Both the position numbers and the translations under genes were made by a program. The notes under the pieces are model-generated. The model had not been told where the DNA came from. It worked only from the letters and a program-made list of their open reading frames with translations, and made no database searches. Positions 19,119-30,261 of a stretch of DNA of 64,000 bases are shown in pieces; position 1 is the first letter of the stretch; each line of letters starts with the position of its first letter. Origin of the DNA: Psychrobacillus sp. FSL H8-0483 (GTDB lineage Bacteria > Bacillota > Bacilli > Bacillales_A > Planococcaceae); the NCBI RefSeq assembly GCF_038637725.1, contig NZ_CP152052.1, positions 2,711,501-2,775,500 of the forward strand. Reading direction: 5' to 3'.

Positions 19119-19556
19119 CTAAGCCTCTAACATAATGGTAACTGGACCATCGTTTGTAAAGGTGACGTCCATCATGGCACCAAAAACCCCAGTTTCCACG
19201 GTAAAACCTTTGTCACGAAGCTTTTTATTAAATAGCTCCCATAACGGCTTTGCAATTTCTGGACGAGCCGCATCGGTAAAACTTGGTCTTCTACCTTTTC
19301 TAGTATCAGCATACAATGTAAATTGCGATACAGAAAGAATAGCTCCACGGGCCTCTTCGATGGAATGGTTCATCTTTCCATCCTCGTCTTCAAATAAACG
19401 CAAACCTGCAATTTTATCTGCTAGATATGTTATTTCTACATCACTATCTGTTGTCGTTATACCTACTAAAAGTAAGTAGCCATGGTCTATTTTCCCTGTC
19501 ACTTCTCCATCGACAGTGACCTTTGCATTTTTGCAACGTTGAAGCAACACTTTCAT
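19119..19556 (-). CDS. dtd: D-aminoacyl-tRNA deacylase
   Basis: Hydrolyses D-amino acids from mischarged tRNA. The 145-residue protein has the two signatures of the Dtd fold: SQFTLYAD at about 80-87 and the cross-subunit cis-Pro motif NDGPVTIML near the C-terminus. Normal length. An AAGGAG site precedes the ATG. It follows relA by 15 bases, the conserved relA-dtd pair of Bacilli. Confidence 0.96.
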   Translation of the reverse strand: MKVLLQRCKNAKVTVDGEVTGKIDHGYLLLVGITTTDSDVEITYLADKIAGLRLFEDEDGKMNHSIEEARGAILSVSQFTLYADTRKGRRPSFTDAARPEIAKPLWELFNKKLRDKGFTVETGVFGAMMDVTFTNDGPVTIMLEA

Positions 19557-19571
19557 GAAAAAATAACTCCT

Positions 19572-21764
19572 TTAATTAATAATTCGTTGTACGGAGTAAA
19601 CATCTGATAACTGTTTAATACGGTCCGCTACTTTATGCAAATGTGCTATGTCTGATATTAATATCGTTAAATGTATGGAAGCAATATCATTATCAGATCT
19701 TCCCGTTACAGCAGCAATATTTGTTTTTGATTCATTTACTACTTGTAACACCTCGTTTAAAAGACCAGGACGGTCAAATGCAGATATTTCAATATCCACC
19801 TGATACTCTTTTTTCATTGGTGTATCTGAATGTTCCCAATCGACTTCAATAATTCGAGAGTGTGCATCGTCATTTTGTACATTAGGGCAGTCCGCACGAT
19901 GAACCGATACCCCTCGACCTTTTGTAATAAATCCTACAATTTCATCACCTGGGACTGGACTACAGCAGCGGGAAAGTCGAATAAGAAGGTTCTCGATACC
20001 TTTTACGACTACACCTGAATCCGTCGATTTTTTAATCTTAGGTGTTTTCATTTCAGTTGTAATTTTTTCTAACGCTTCTTCTTGATCGCGAATTTTGCGC
20101 ATTTTTTCTGCAAGTCGATTAACTACTTGTTGCGCTGTTATCCCGTTGAAACCTACAGCAGCGTACAAGTCCTCTTCCCCGGCAAAAGCATATTTTTCAC
20201 ATACACGCTTTATATTTTCAGGAGTTAATACTACCCTAATATCAAACTCTTGTGCTTTTATTTCTTTTTCAATAAGTTCTTTACCTTTTATAACATTTTC
20301 ATCACGAAGTTGCTTTTTAAAGAACTGTTTAATTTTATTTTTCGCTTGGGAGGATTGGGCAATTTTCACCCAGTCTTTACTTGGACCAAATGATTGTTTA
20401 GAAGTGAGCACTTCAATAATGTCACCTGTTTTTAACTTTGTATCAAGTGGAACCATCTTGCCATTTAATTTTGCGCCTATCGTTTTATTTCCTACCTCAG
20501 AATGGACGCGGTAAGCAAAATCAATTGGTACAGAGCCCGCAGGTAGCTCAATGACATCACCTTTTGGAGTGAACACATATACCATATCCGAAAATAGGTC
20601 GAATTTTAGAGATTCCATAAATTCTTCTGCATTGGACGATTCTTGTTGAAACTCAAGAATTTCTCTGAACCAAGTTAACTTAGAATCAACCGTTAATTTG
20701 TTTGTCTCTACTTTTTTTCCTTCTTTATAAGCCCAATGTGCCGCAACCCCAAATTCCGCAATATTATGCATTTCTTCCGTGCGAATTTGCACTTCTAGAG
20801 GTTCTCCATTTGGTCCGATCACAGTCGTATGAAGAGATTGGTATAGGTTTTGTTTTGGCATCGCAATGTAATCCTTAAATCTACCAGGCATTGGTTTCCA
20901 TAATGTATGAATAACTCCCAATACGGCGTAACAATCTTTAATACTGTTGACGATAATTCGCATTGCAAGAAGATCGTATATTTCATTGAACTGCTTGTTT
21001 TGAATGACCATTTTTCGATAGATGCTATAAATATGTTTCGGTCGACCAGATATATCTGCGTCTACCTCCATTTCATCTAATTGGTTACGAATATCGTTCA
21101 TGACATCACTTAAATACGACTCTCGCTCTGTTCGTTTTTTCTTCATAAAATTAACAATACGATAGTACTGCTGTGGGTTTAAATAACGTAAAGACGTGTC
21201 TTCTAATTCCCACTTCACTGCAGAAATCCCCAGACGATGGGCAAGTGGTGCAAAAATTTCTAATGTTTCATTGGAAATACGACGCTGTTTTTCTTCCGGT
21301 AAATGCTTAAGCGTACGCATATTATGTAAACGATCAGCAAGTTTGATAAGTATAATTCGAATGTCCTGTGCCATTGCAATAAACATTTTGCGGTGATTTT
21401 CTGCTTGCTGTTCTTCTTTTGACATATATTTAATCTTGCCGAGCTTTGTAACTCCCTCTACTAAGAGCGCAACTTCCTCATTAAAATCCCGAACGATATC
21501 TTCTCTTGTAAACTCCGTATCTTCTACTACATCATGTAAAAAACCAGCAGCAACGGTTTCTGGATCCATTTGAAGATCAGCAAGAATTCCGGCTACTTGG
21601 ATTGGATGTAATATATATGGTTCACCAGAATTACGAAATTGTTCTCGATGTGCATGTTCTGCGAGCGCGTATGCCTTTTTAACAAAATCAACATGCTGTT
21701 TGTTCATATAAGTAGAAAGTGTATCGAAAACATCTTCTGCTGTCTTCACTTGATCTTTTGCCAT
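19572..21764 (-). CDS. relA: Bifunctional (p)ppGpp synthetase/hydrolase Rel
   Basis: Makes and degrades the stringent-response alarmones. The 730-residue protein has an HD hydrolase domain (HDVVEDT at about 77-83), a synthetase domain (about 235-350, with [17 protein letters not shown]), a TGS domain (about 392-452), a zinc-finger-like region with the paired cysteines CCSP, and a C-terminal ACT domain (about 660-730). The HD motif is intact, so both activities are expected. The start is ATG 21764 with AGGTG six bases upstream; GTG 21773 overlaps that site. Confidence 0.97.
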   Translation of the reverse strand: MAKDQVKTAEDVFDTLSTYMNKQHVDFVKKAYALAEHAHREQFRNSGEPYILHPIQVAGILADLQMDPETVAAGFLHDVVEDTEFTREDIVRDFNEEVALLVEGVTKLGKIKYMSKEEQQAENHRKMFIAMAQDIRIILIKLADRLHNMRTLKHLPEEKQRRISNETLEIFAPLAHRLGISAVKWELEDTSLRYLNPQQYYRIVNFMKKKRTERESYLSDVMNDIRNQLDEMEVDADISGRPKHIYSIYRKMVIQNKQFNEIYDLLAMRIIVNSIKDCYAVLGVIHTLWKPMPGRFKDYIAMPKQNLYQSLHTTVIGPNGEPLEVQIRTEEMHNIAEFGVAAHWAYKEGKKVETNKLTVDSKLTWFREILEFQQESSNAEEFMESLKFDLFSDMVYVFTPKGDVIELPAGSVPIDFAYRVHSEVGNKTIGAKLNGKMVPLDTKLKTGDIIEVLTSKQSFGPSKDWVKIAQSSQAKNKIKQFFKKQLRDENVIKGKELIEKEIKAQEFDIRVVLTPENIKRVCEKYAFAGEEDLYAAVGFNGITAQQVVNRLAEKMRKIRDQEEALEKITTEMKTPKIKKSTDSGVVVKGIENLLIRLSRCCSPVPGDEIVGFITKGRGVSVHRADCPNVQNDDAHSRIIEVDWEHSDTPMKKEYQVDIEISAFDRPGLLNEVLQVVNESKTNIAAVTGRSDNDIASIHLTILISDIAHLHKVADRIKQLSDVYSVQRIIN

Positions 21765-21896
21765 GCCATTCACCTGATTTCGTTATATTTCAAAATAGTA
21801 TATAAACTATATTGTATAAAAAAAAAGAGGGACTTGTAAAGTCCACCCTTAGACTGTGTAGAAAATAGCTTCACTTATCTATAATCTTAACAGAAA

Positions 21897-22409
21897 TTAA
21901 TACTGCATCAATGTGCAAATATTGTAATCTTTTAATTTGTCACGACCATCTAGGTATGTTAGTTCGATTAAGAATGCACACCCTACAACAACTCCGCCTA
22001 ATTCTTCTACTAATTTAATCGTGGCTTCGATTGTTCCACCAGTTGCTAATAAATCATCAACAATAAGAACTCGTTGTCCAGGCTTAACAGAATCTTTATG
22101 CATCGTTAATACGTCTTTTCCATATTCTAAGCCATATTCAGCACGAATTACTTCACGAGGAAGCTTTCCTTCTTTACGAACTGGTGCAAAGCCTACACCA
22201 AGTGCATAAGCAACTGGACACCCGATAATAAATCCACGTGCTTCAGGTCCCACTATAATATCAGCATCCACTTGTTTTGCGTATTCAACAATTTGGTCCG
22301 TCGCATACTTGTAGGCTTCGCCATTATCCATAATTGTCGTAATATCTTTAAAACGAATGCCTGGTTTTGGCCAATCTTCTACAATTGTTACGTATTGCTT
22401 TAAATCCAT
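21897..22409 (-). CDS. apt: Adenine phosphoribosyltransferase
   Basis: Converts adenine and PRPP to AMP in purine salvage. It has 170 residues, with the PRPP-binding motif [13 protein letters not shown] at 114-126 and the flexible-loop region [17 protein letters not shown] at about 81-97. Its 5' end overlaps the recJ 3' end by ten bases. The apt-relA pairing is conserved in Bacilli and links salvage to alarmone control. Confidence 0.97.
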   Translation of the reverse strand: MDLKQYVTIVEDWPKPGIRFKDITTIMDNGEAYKYATDQIVEYAKQVDADIIVGPEARGFIIGCPVAYALGVGFAPVRKEGKLPREVIRAEYGLEYGKDVLTMHKDSVKPGQRVLIVDDLLATGGTIEATIKLVEELGGVVVGCAFLIELTYLDGRDKLKDYNICTLMQY

Positions 22410-24754
22410 ATTTGCTCCTCCTCAGGAACGGTTTGTACTGCTTTTCGCTCTTCAAACCATTGTTTCAGTTCTATATATGGCGCATACAAAAGCTTTTGTT
22501 CAAGCTCTATTTGTTTAGCACGTTGGTGATAAGCTGGTGCTTCCGATAAATCCTTTTTAGGAATATTATCATTTAAGACCAACGTCCCACCCTCTATTCT
22601 AACAAAATTAAGCTCAAAAAACACCTTTGACATAAAATTAATTGTTCCTTGACTCCAACCCGTATGCTTCGATAATTCATGTACATGCTGTTTTAGTGCA
22701 AATGTTTTTCGTTTTGCTAAAAAAGAAAAATACCATTTGAACTGTTCTCTTGTTGGTAGCCCTTCAAAATAAGTAGACTCAGTTGCGTAAAAATGGGCAT
22801 ATATTCGCTTCCATTGATGGTGTTCCAACAACTGTACCAGTAGCTTTTCATCTGAAGGTAAATCTAAAACCGTTACGAAATCTGCATGGATCCTTTGCTC
22901 CACCAAATCCTTAAATAGCCATACCTTTTCCTGAATGAATGAACGGAAATGACTAATGGAAGCTTCATCAAAGGATACAAAAATAGTCTGTCCTACAGGA
23001 ATGGTTGGTAGCCAGCGATTCACTTGACGAATTCCTCTTATATCAAATAGCTGCCATTCGTTTGTTCTTGCATCTTGAATCATTAGTTGTGGTTTCTTTC
23101 TGCCGTTCCATTCGTTAATTTGTAAGTCTCCGATAAATGATAGTTTCGTAGCCGGGGCGATTTCATCTGCTAAATCTCCTTTTCCAAACCCAATTGCATC
23201 TAATACTGTAGCTCCTTGCTTTAACTCCAACTTCACATGATTTTGTGCCGATCCAATTTTCCGTATAGAACCTACTTCCATATTTTCTATACAATAGACA
23301 GGCTTTGCAAAACCCATTCCGAATGGTGCAAGTTTCCGAAGAGAATCTATAGATTCTGTCGATATTTCATCCATCTCGAGAGGAACGTCAATCAAAATTA
23401 CGGGAACTAATTGCTCCTCTGTTAAACAAGTTTTTGCTTGATCGTTTAATCGTGCTTTTACCTCTTCTAGATGTTCCAAAGGAAAGGTCATACCAGCCGC
23501 CATTGGATGTCCTCCAAAATGAGGAATTATATCATTGTTTTTTGCGAGTTCTTTATACATATGGAACCCTTCAATACTTCGAGCAGACCCTTTTGCTATT
23601 TGCTTTTCTTCATCAAAGCCAAGAACAATAGTTGGACGATAATACTTTTCAACAAGTTTGGAAGCAACAATTCCTAACACACCTGGATTCCAGTCTTTTT
23701 TTCCAACCACAATTACACTTGGACCTTGTATATTATTCTCTTGTTCAATTAGTTCAATCGCCTCATCGGTAATTTGCTTTACAATTGCCTGACGTTCTTT
23801 ATTTTTTTCGTTTAACATATTGGCAATTGATAATGCATAATTTGACTCCTCGGTTAAAAATAACTCTACCCCTGGAGCCGCTTCGCCAAGTCTCCCAACC
23901 GCGTTAATTCGAGGACCAAACATAAAACCAATTGTCTCTTCATTGATCGTAGATATTTCCACACCACTTACATTTGCGAGCGCTTCAATTGCAACCGAAT
24001 CGGTTCGTTGCATTTGTTTTATTCCTTGCTGCACGAAATAACGATTTTCTCCTGTCAATGAAACCAAATCCGCAATTGTTCCAATTGCTACTAAGTAAAA
24101 TAATTCCTTTGGCATTTCCCCAATTAATGCATGAGCCACCTTGAAAGCCACCCCTACTCCAGCTAAATGCGGAAACGGATACGTAGTGTCTTTTAGTCCA
24201 GGATGAATGATGATGTCTGCTATTGGTAGCTCTTCTCCTGGTTCATGGTGATCCGTAACGATAACATCCATCCCTAACTCTTTTGCAAATTGAATTTGCT
24301 TCAGACCAGAAATACCATTATCGACTGTAATGATTAGTTTAACCCCTTCGTCAAATGCTTCTTGAAATAAACGCTCACTTGGTCCATAGCCATCGATAAA
24401 TCGATTCGGTATTTTAAAAATAACATCCGCACCAAGGGACTCCAGTGTTTTCATCATCACCGTTGTACTTGTAATACCATCTGCATCATAATCTCCGTAT
24501 ACCATAATGCGTTCCTCAGCATCTATTGCTTGCTGTACCCTTTCTACTAAATCGTCCATTCCATTTAGTAAAAATGGGTTATGTATATGTTTTTCCGTTA
24601 CATGTAAAAAGTTTTTTGCATCTTCTACGTTTTCAAAACCTCTTGAAACTAACACTTTTGCACAAACTTTTGGGATATTAAGTGCCTGTTCTAAAGCAGA
24701 AACTAATTGTTCGTCGGGTCTTGAAATACGCCATCTTTTTTGAGATTGAATCAT
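22400..24754 (-). CDS. recJ: Single-stranded-DNA-specific exonuclease RecJ
   Basis: A 5'-3' exonuclease in recombination and mismatch repair. The DHH-family motifs are all visible: DYDADG at 89-94, ITVDNGISG at about 142-150, TDHH at 167-170, and the DHHA1 region with [10 protein letters not shown] at about 400. The 784 residues include the Gram-positive C-terminal extension. I chose the ATG at 24752-24754, preceded by GGAAGTG. A terminator lies just upstream, so recJ needs its own start or read-through from lapA. Confidence 0.96.
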   Translation of the reverse strand: MIQSQKRWRISRPDEQLVSALEQALNIPKVCAKVLVSRGFENVEDAKNFLHVTEKHIHNPFLLNGMDDLVERVQQAIDAEERIMVYGDYDADGITSTTVMMKTLESLGADVIFKIPNRFIDGYGPSERLFQEAFDEGVKLIITVDNGISGLKQIQFAKELGMDVIVTDHHEPGEELPIADIIIHPGLKDTTYPFPHLAGVGVAFKVAHALIGEMPKELFYLVAIGTIADLVSLTGENRYFVQQGIKQMQRTDSVAIEALANVSGVEISTINEETIGFMFGPRINAVGRLGEAAPGVELFLTEESNYALSIANMLNEKNKERQAIVKQITDEAIELIEQENNIQGPSVIVVGKKDWNPGVLGIVASKLVEKYYRPTIVLGFDEEKQIAKGSARSIEGFHMYKELAKNNDIIPHFGGHPMAAGMTFPLEHLEEVKARLNDQAKTCLTEEQLVPVILIDVPLEMDEISTESIDSLRKLAPFGMGFAKPVYCIENMEVGSIRKIGSAQNHVKLELKQGATVLDAIGFGKGDLADEIAPATKLSFIGDLQINEWNGRKKPQLMIQDARTNEWQLFDIRGIRQVNRWLPTIPVGQTIFVSFDEASISHFRSFIQEKVWLFKDLVEQRIHADFVTVLDLPSDEKLLVQLLEHHQWKRIYAHFYATESTYFEGLPTREQFKWYFSFLAKRKTFALKQHVHELSKHTGWSQGTINFMSKVFFELNFVRIEGGTLVLNDNIPKKDLSEAPAYHQRAKQIELEQKLLYAPYIELKQWFEERKAVQTVPEEEQIWI

Positions 24755-24785
24755 TTTCTTCACTTCCTTGTCTTTATTATAACGC

Positions 24786-24819
24786 AAAAAAACCTTTTGA
24801 CATTAGCCAAAAGGTTTTT
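24786..24819 (-). terminator. Terminator between lapA-like gene and recJ
   Basis: AAAAACCTTTTG and CAAAAGGTTTTT form a stem followed by TTTG on the minus strand, directly after the lapA-like stop codon. Confidence 0.88.
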
Positions 24820-24822
24820 GGA

Positions 24823-25173
24823 TTATTTTGTTGTTTTCTCATCATGAAGGCTAACTGATTTTTCAACTACCTCACTTTGTTTTGTATGTTGTCCTAAAAG
24901 CTCATTTTGGAGTGCTGCAAGAGATACTTCTTTCTTTTCAAGCTCTTTACTTAATTGCTTCACCTTACGTGAAAGTACAAAGGAGCGATAAATTGCTACA
25001 GTTCCACTCAACATGGCACCTAATAGGGCAGAGCCTAAAATAACTAAAATAAGCGGCCAGTCCGCTTCTCCAAATACATAGTTTACAGGTACTGCTCCAA
25101 CATTATTTACAGCAAATAAAGCAATAATAACAGCAAAAATCAAACCTAATAGTAATGTCCACTGAAATTTCAT
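24823..25173 (-). CDS. LapA-domain membrane protein (DUF1049)
   Basis: 116 residues: two membrane helices (about 5-25 and 40-65) followed by a coiled-coil tail of about 40 residues rich in K, E and L, ending in a polar stretch. This is the LapA/YrvD-like architecture. Function in Gram-positives is unknown. It precedes recJ with a terminator between them. Confidence 0.85.
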   Translation of the reverse strand: MKFQWTLLLGLIFAVIIALFAVNNVGAVPVNYVFGEADWPLILVILGSALLGAMLSGTVAIYRSFVLSRKVKQLSKELEKKEVSLAALQNELLGQHTKQSEVVEKSVSLHDEKTTK

Positions 25174-25254
25174 CCCTTCACCCCTTTTACTTATTACTCT
25201 ACCATAAAATTTTAAGAAAATCGCCAGTGGCCCCTGTCATACTCTGTAAAAAAA

Positions 25255-25437
25255 ATGGAGCTGTCCCTAAAGTCATATAGTGACTTAGAGATGGTCCCTT
25301 TTCCAATGTATTGATTCCGTTCCAGACGGACGCTTTCCGCGGGCATGGCTTCAGTCTCCTCGTCGCTTTTGCTCCTGCGGGGCCTTCAGCTCCTGCTATT
25401 CCCGCTGGAGTCGCCGTCTTTCACTAGAATCAATTGC
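25255..25437. repeat. Repeat family B, copy 1
   Basis: Core 25320-25419 begins with GGACGCTTTCCGCGGG and ends with CCCGCTGGAGTCGCCGTC. Its middle, CTCCTCGTCGC and CTCCTGCGGGG, is shared with the copy at 30262-30392 in opposite orientation. The ends pair imperfectly, so the element is palindrome-like. A short inverted repeat (AGTCA/TGACT, about 25275) precedes it. This and the secDF terminator fill the 385-base gap between lapA and secDF. Confidence 0.8.
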
Positions 25438-25478
25438 CTACAAAAAATAGTAGTTGTAATAAAAAGTATACAAAAAAC

Positions 25479-25510
25479 AGGTGTAGAAAAAAACTCGTTT
25501 TTCTACACCT
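25479..25510 (-). terminator. Terminator of secDF
   Basis: AGGTGTAGAAAAA and TTTTTCTACACCT form a perfect 13-bp stem, followed by GTTTTTTG on the minus strand. Confidence 0.88.
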
Positions 25511-25558
25511 GCTTCAATTTATGGGCCTATTGGACAGCCCCAATGAATTTTTATTTTA

Positions 25559-27829
25559 TTATACTACCGGCTCGTCTGAACCCCATGTTTTTTCTTCTTT
25601 TTTCACATCAATTCCACCTGTTTTACGTAACTCTTTCACTTTCAAATCGAACCACAATTGCGTAGCAATTAAAATTGAAGAGTATGTTCCTGCTATTAAA
25701 CCGATTAACAATGCGATGGAGAAGTTGCGAATACCTTCTGCACCAAATAATAGAAGTGCAACAACTACTAAGACAACAGTAAGTACCGTATTAACCGAGC
25801 GTCCTAGTGTTTGACGAAGTGATTTATTGACAATGGTTGCTAGCTCTTCTTCGGTCGTAATTTTATTACTACGAAGTAAGTTCTCACGGATACGGTCAAA
25901 CGTTACAATTGTATCGTTGATTGAATATCCAACAATCGTCAAGACTGCAGCAATGAATGTAATATCAACTTCTAAACGTAGAATACTGAATATAGCAACC
26001 ATTAAGAAAGCGTCATGTATTAAGGAAACAATGGAAGCTACACCCATTCGCCATTCGAAACGGAACGCAACATATATAACAATTCCGATAGCCGCAATCA
26101 TTAATGCATAGAGAGCATTTTTAGCAAGCTCTTTACCAACTGTTGGAGATACTGTACTTACTGTAGGTTCTTCTCCAAACTGCTCTGTCATTTCTGCTTT
26201 TAATGTTTTAATCTCTTCCTGAGAAAATTCCTCTTTGTAACGAACAACTGCACTATCACCATTTTCTCCAGATAAAACAATATCTTCAGATGATAATCCG
26301 ATACTCTCAATTTTCTCGGAAACAATTTCCTGTGTTAATGGAGTTTCAGAATTGATCTGTACACGAGTACCAGAAGAGAAGTCAATTCCTAGATTCAATT
26401 TGAACACGCTCAATATAACGATTCCCGCTATTGTTAAAACAATAGAAGCGGTATAGAAAATTTTACGGTTGTGTACGAAATCTAAACGATCAAATTTAGT
26501 TGTTAAATCTAATGTATCAACTTCCTCTTCAGGAGGATGAATACGTTTTTTGGATATACCAAACCAGCCTGGTTTATTATCAAAGTATCCACTATGAACT
26601 AATAATCCTAAAAGGATACGTGAAGCCCAAACTGCTGTGATAAACACAACTAAAATACTAATGATTAACAAAGTAGCAAATCCTTTAACAGAGCTTGTAC
26701 CAAAGAAGAACAATACAGCCGCTGCTAAAAGTGTTGTAATATTCGCGTCAAAAATAGCGGAGAATGCCTCTTTAGCTCCCGAGTCAAATGCTTTTTTGAC
26801 GGATTTACCAACCCGTAATTCTTCCCTAATTCGCTCATAGGTTAGGATATTGGCATCCACAGCCATCCCAACACCGAGCACAATCGCTGCGATACCAGGA
26901 AGTGTCAGTACGCCGTTAATCCAATCAAATATTACTAAGATCAAGAAAATGTAGACGATTAACGAAATAACCGCTATTACACCTGGTAAACGGTAGTAGA
27001 AAATCATGAATATGAAAATACCGGCAACACCGATAATACTAGCTAAAATAGTACTATTTAATGCTTGTTCTCCGAATTGAGCACCTACTGATGTAGAGTA
27101 AATTTCTTTTAATTTAACAGGTAAAGCTCCAGCATTTAAAATACCTGATAAATCTTTTGTTTCATCTACAGTAAACGCTCCAGAAATCTCCACACTATCT
27201 GAACTAATTCGTTGTGAAACTCTTGGAGCAGATGTGAATTTAGGTTTTTCCTTCATCACTTCTGCAGCGTATGAGTCCACACCTTCTTCAAAATCTAACC
27301 AAATTACCAATACATTGTCTGGTGCTGGTTTAGCAGCGATTTCACCAGTAACTTCTGCAAATTTATTAGCGTCCTTTAATTCTAGTGTAACAATCGGTTG
27401 CCCTTGTTGGTTAAAAGCTGCTTTTGCTCCACCTTGTTTTAAATCCGTTCCGTCCAACATAATGTTATCTTCTGAATCACGGAATGTTAAATTTGCTTGT
27501 GTAGAAAGCAATTCCCTTGCTGAATTCTGGTCTTCCACCCCAGCAAGCTGGACGCGAATACGATTTCCATTTTCAATCTGAATACTAGGCTCACTAACAC
27601 CAAGTACGTCAATACGACTAGTTAGAGCAGATGCTGTGTCACTAACAACCTCTTCTGTTATCTTTTGACCTTCTTTTAATGGCTCTACTTGATAAAGAAC
27701 TTCAAAACCACCTTGTAAATCTAACCCTAGTTTAATATTGTTCAAAACATTACCAACTGTTGGGCTTATTGTTCCTGCAAAAATTACGATTAGCAATAAA
27801 AACGCAACTATGCGTCCTCTAGTTTTCAT
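25559..27829 (-). CDS. secDF: Protein translocase subunit SecDF (fused)
   Basis: A proton-driven accessory of the Sec translocon that pulls exported proteins across the membrane. SecD and SecF are fused into one chain of 756 residues, as in B. subtilis. The N-terminal SecD part has a first helix, the large outer P1 domain (about 40-260) and five helices (ITVLGVGMAVDANILTYERIREE-like region at about 320-345). The SecF part repeats this with YSINDTIVTFDRIRENL near 650. The start is the ATG before MKTRGRIVAF, with AGGAGG ten bases upstream; the in-frame GTG at 27856 is rejected. Confidence 0.95.
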   Translation of the reverse strand: MKTRGRIVAFLLLIVIFAGTISPTVGNVLNNIKLGLDLQGGFEVLYQVEPLKEGQKITEEVVSDTASALTSRIDVLGVSEPSIQIENGNRIRVQLAGVEDQNSARELLSTQANLTFRDSEDNIMLDGTDLKQGGAKAAFNQQGQPIVTLELKDANKFAEVTGEIAAKPAPDNVLVIWLDFEEGVDSYAAEVMKEKPKFTSAPRVSQRISSDSVEISGAFTVDETKDLSGILNAGALPVKLKEIYSTSVGAQFGEQALNSTILASIIGVAGIFIFMIFYYRLPGVIAVISLIVYIFLILVIFDWINGVLTLPGIAAIVLGVGMAVDANILTYERIREELRVGKSVKKAFDSGAKEAFSAIFDANITTLLAAAVLFFFGTSSVKGFATLLIISILVVFITAVWASRILLGLLVHSGYFDNKPGWFGISKKRIHPPEEEVDTLDLTTKFDRLDFVHNRKIFYTASIVLTIAGIVILSVFKLNLGIDFSSGTRVQINSETPLTQEIVSEKIESIGLSSEDIVLSGENGDSAVVRYKEEFSQEEIKTLKAEMTEQFGEEPTVSTVSPTVGKELAKNALYALMIAAIGIVIYVAFRFEWRMGVASIVSLIHDAFLMVAIFSILRLEVDITFIAAVLTIVGYSINDTIVTFDRIRENLLRSNKITTEEELATIVNKSLRQTLGRSVNTVLTVVLVVVALLLFGAEGIRNFSIALLIGLIAGTYSSILIATQLWFDLKVKELRKTGGIDVKKEEKTWGSDEPVV

Positions 27830-27990
27830 ATGTATATTTCCTCCTAAGAAAAGCACCAGACATCACTTATTTGACATCTATAGCTTATCAATTACGAAAT
27901 AGAACAGGATTCCTGCTATTTCATTCAAAAAAAAAAACGCAACATATTTATTATGAAACACGATGCGCTCACTGTCAAATAACGGATACA

Positions 27991-28305
27991 TCATTTATCT
28001 TCATTTTTTGAGTTTAATAATAAGTGTAACTCTTCTTGATTGATTTCCGAAAACCAATTCGCAGTTCTAGAATTCTGGATTTGTTCAAAAGTCATATATT
28101 CTGCAGGTGAAATAGAAAGAACATCATTTACAATTTGATATAACGATAGTGAAAGAACGTTTTGCTTTCGCCACTTTTTTGTCACACAATATTTCCATAT
28201 GTCTTTTTCGGTAACCGTGTCATATTGATATACTTCAAATTCACTTTTTTTACTTTCTAAAGCAGGTAATACGTGCGTAAAAATATCTTCGTATGTGTTT
28301 TCCAA
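27991..28305 (-). CDS. comN: Post-transcriptional regulator ComN (YrzD)
   Basis: About 104 residues, soluble and acidic, starting LENTYEDIFTHVLPALESKK from TTG 28303-28305 with GGGGTG upstream. In B. subtilis ComN promotes accumulation of comE mRNA for DNA uptake. The call rests on the position (secDF, then yrzD, then spoVB) and the overall pattern rather than on a catalytic motif. The 5' extension in frame to 28338 lacks a ribosome site. Confidence 0.75.
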   Translation of the reverse strand: MENTYEDIFTHVLPALESKKSEFEVYQYDTVTEKDIWKYCVTKKWRKQNVLSLSLYQIVNDVLSISPAEYMTFEQIQNSRTANWFSEINQEELHLLLNSKNEDK

Positions 28306-28396
28306 AATACCGCACCCCTTTATAGAATAATGTACCAAGTAATATGCATATTGTTATTGTAAACGAAGTTCCTGTATTTGAGAAGGAAGTGTTCAA

Positions 28397-29923
28397 TTGT
28401 CTACATTTTTAAGAGGATCTATTTTGTTAATGCTTGCCATTTTTTTGTCCAAGTTCTTAGGTTTTATTTTTCGAATGCAATTTGTCCGCTTAACAGGCGA
28501 AGAAGCAGTAGGTATTTATATGACCGCATATCCTGCGTTCATATTCTTTCTATCGCTTATTCAACTAGGAATACCAGTTGCCATGTCCAAAATAATTGCT
28601 GAATTACGGGCGAGGAATGCTATTTCTCAATATTTCTCGGTCATGCGAACTTCTGTAATTGTTACAGTCATTTCTATTTTAGCATTCACACCATTCTTTT
28701 TGTATGTCACACCATTTATTTCTGGTAATCTTTTGAAAAATGATGCGATTGCGATGACGCTCTATGTATCGATTGCCATCGTACCGATTGCAGCCGCTGG
28801 TGGTATATTAAAAGGGTTTTTCCAAGGAATTGCTCGCCTTGAGGAAACTGCTGTAGCTCAACTGATGGAACAGATTGTTCGAATTATACTCATTAGCTTT
28901 TTACTACCATTTTTCCTCACTTCTGCTTCCCCACAAGAAGCAGCAGCTTATGCAATGTTTATATCTCTTTTGGCTGAACTTGCCGCTCTCTTATATTTAA
29001 AATGGAAATATAACAAATGGAAAAATAAGCAGTCTTACACAAAAGCTAAAAGCGGTTATCCTTTGTCACCATTGTTCGCGATTGCGCTACCATCTTCAGG
29101 AAGTAGATTATTTGGGTCGTTCACTTGGTTTTTAGAGCCTATTATTTTTATTAAAGCTCTTGCAATAACAGGCATTACAGCAGTTGCAGCTACTACACTT
29201 TATGGGGTAATTTCAGGAGTATTAATACCATTAGTATTATTTCCTTCTTTCATTCCTTACGCTCTTTCTATTGTGCTTATCCCAGCTGTCAGTGATGCTT
29301 TTGCTAGAAAAAATTACACCTTATTAAAAGAAAGAATTCATTTGTCATTAAAATTTTCTACGTTAACTGGTTGCTATGCCGCCACTCTTTTTTATTTACA
29401 TGGTGGTGAGCTAGTTTCTGCACTTTTTCACGTGGATAATGGCACGGTTTACATGAAGATTCTTTCCCCAATATTTTTCTTTTATTATATTCAAAGTCCA
29501 CTTTTTTCTATCTTGCAAGCATTAAACAATTCAAGAGCTGCGTTTTTAAACTCATTATATGGTGGTGTAGGAAAACTGTTATTATTATTTTTCCTTGCCT
29601 CCCAAGCTTCCATACAAGAAAAAGGTGCTGTAGTTGCGATTGGCTTTGGAGTGTTAATTACTTCATTTTTACATATCGCTTCGTTAAAAGAAAAAAAAGA
29701 AGCACAAATTGGCTTCTCGTTTTTTGTTCTCCCGTATGTAGTCTTTTTACTTACCATTATTTCTCGTCCGTTAATTTTATCCATTGGAGACCGTCCATTA
29801 ATCATGGATTGTTTGTTTACCATGGTCTATTTAACAATTGGGCTAGTTCTCTTTAGACAAATTAAACGTAAGGAAGTAGCTGTCATTTTTAAAATAGCCC
29901 AATCATCCAAAAATAGGTTTTAA
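28397..29923 (+). CDS. spoVB: Stage V sporulation protein B (lipid II flippase-like)
   Basis: A polytopic MVF/MATE-like flippase of 508 residues with about 14 helices, needed for spore cortex synthesis in B. subtilis. The N-terminus FLRGSILLMLAIFLSKFLGFIFR is typical, as are IKGFFQGIARLEETAVAQLMEQ-like and FIPYALSIVLIPAVSDA segments. The start is TTG 28397 with AAGGAAG upstream. It is divergent from comN and lies in the conserved secDF-comN-spoVB order. Confidence 0.93.
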   Translation: MSTFLRGSILLMLAIFLSKFLGFIFRMQFVRLTGEEAVGIYMTAYPAFIFFLSLIQLGIPVAMSKIIAELRARNAISQYFSVMRTSVIVTVISILAFTPFFLYVTPFISGNLLKNDAIAMTLYVSIAIVPIAAAGGILKGFFQGIARLEETAVAQLMEQIVRIILISFLLPFFLTSASPQEAAAYAMFISLLAELAALLYLKWKYNKWKNKQSYTKAKSGYPLSPLFAIALPSSGSRLFGSFTWFLEPIIFIKALAITGITAVAATTLYGVISGVLIPLVLFPSFIPYALSIVLIPAVSDAFARKNYTLLKERIHLSLKFSTLTGCYAATLFYLHGGELVSALFHVDNGTVYMKILSPIFFFYYIQSPLFSILQALNNSRAAFLNSLYGGVGKLLLLFFLASQASIQEKGAVVAIGFGVLITSFLHIASLKEKKEAQIGFSFFVLPYVVFLLTIISRPLILSIGDRPLIMDCLFTMVYLTIGLVLFRQIKRKEVAVIFKIAQSSKNRF

Positions 29924-29930
29924 GTTTTAG

Positions 29931-30092
29931 CTCTGTTAAACGATTATGCTGTTACCTGCCGAAATCTCGTTGATTTCCGCTTTAGGCGGACGCTTTCCGC
30001 GGGGTGAGCGATAAGCCATCACCGCCGCTACGCGTCGTTTGTGATGGCTTATCTGTCTCACTCAACCCGCTGGAGTCGCCGCCTGCCGCTTC
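29931..30092. repeat. Repeat family C copy 2 fused to family B copy 2
   Basis: 29931-29964 repeats the 16711-16744 sequence. It runs directly into a family B core starting GGCGGACGCTTTCCGCGGGG and ending CCCGCTGGAGTCGCCGCC. The middle carries its own hairpin (GATAAGCCATCAC and GTGATGGCTTATC), unlike copies 1 and 3, so it is a distinct subtype. Confidence 0.8.
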
Positions 30093-30261
30093 AATCTACA
30101 AAGTGATAAATGTTCTTTCCTAGTGATATGAACTAGCATCAATGACTGTATCTTCTGAAGCCATCTCTAAGAAATATTTAACCGACATATCCTTTTTTTA
30201 GTTCCTTTTAATATAAAGGAAACACGCTTCTTTTTTAGTTTAAAGAGTATTTATTTTATGG

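Noticed and set aside
27830-27856. Upstream GTG start for secDF
   Set aside because: The AGGAGG site lies between this GTG and the ATG of MKTRGR, which begins the conserved signal-like helix.
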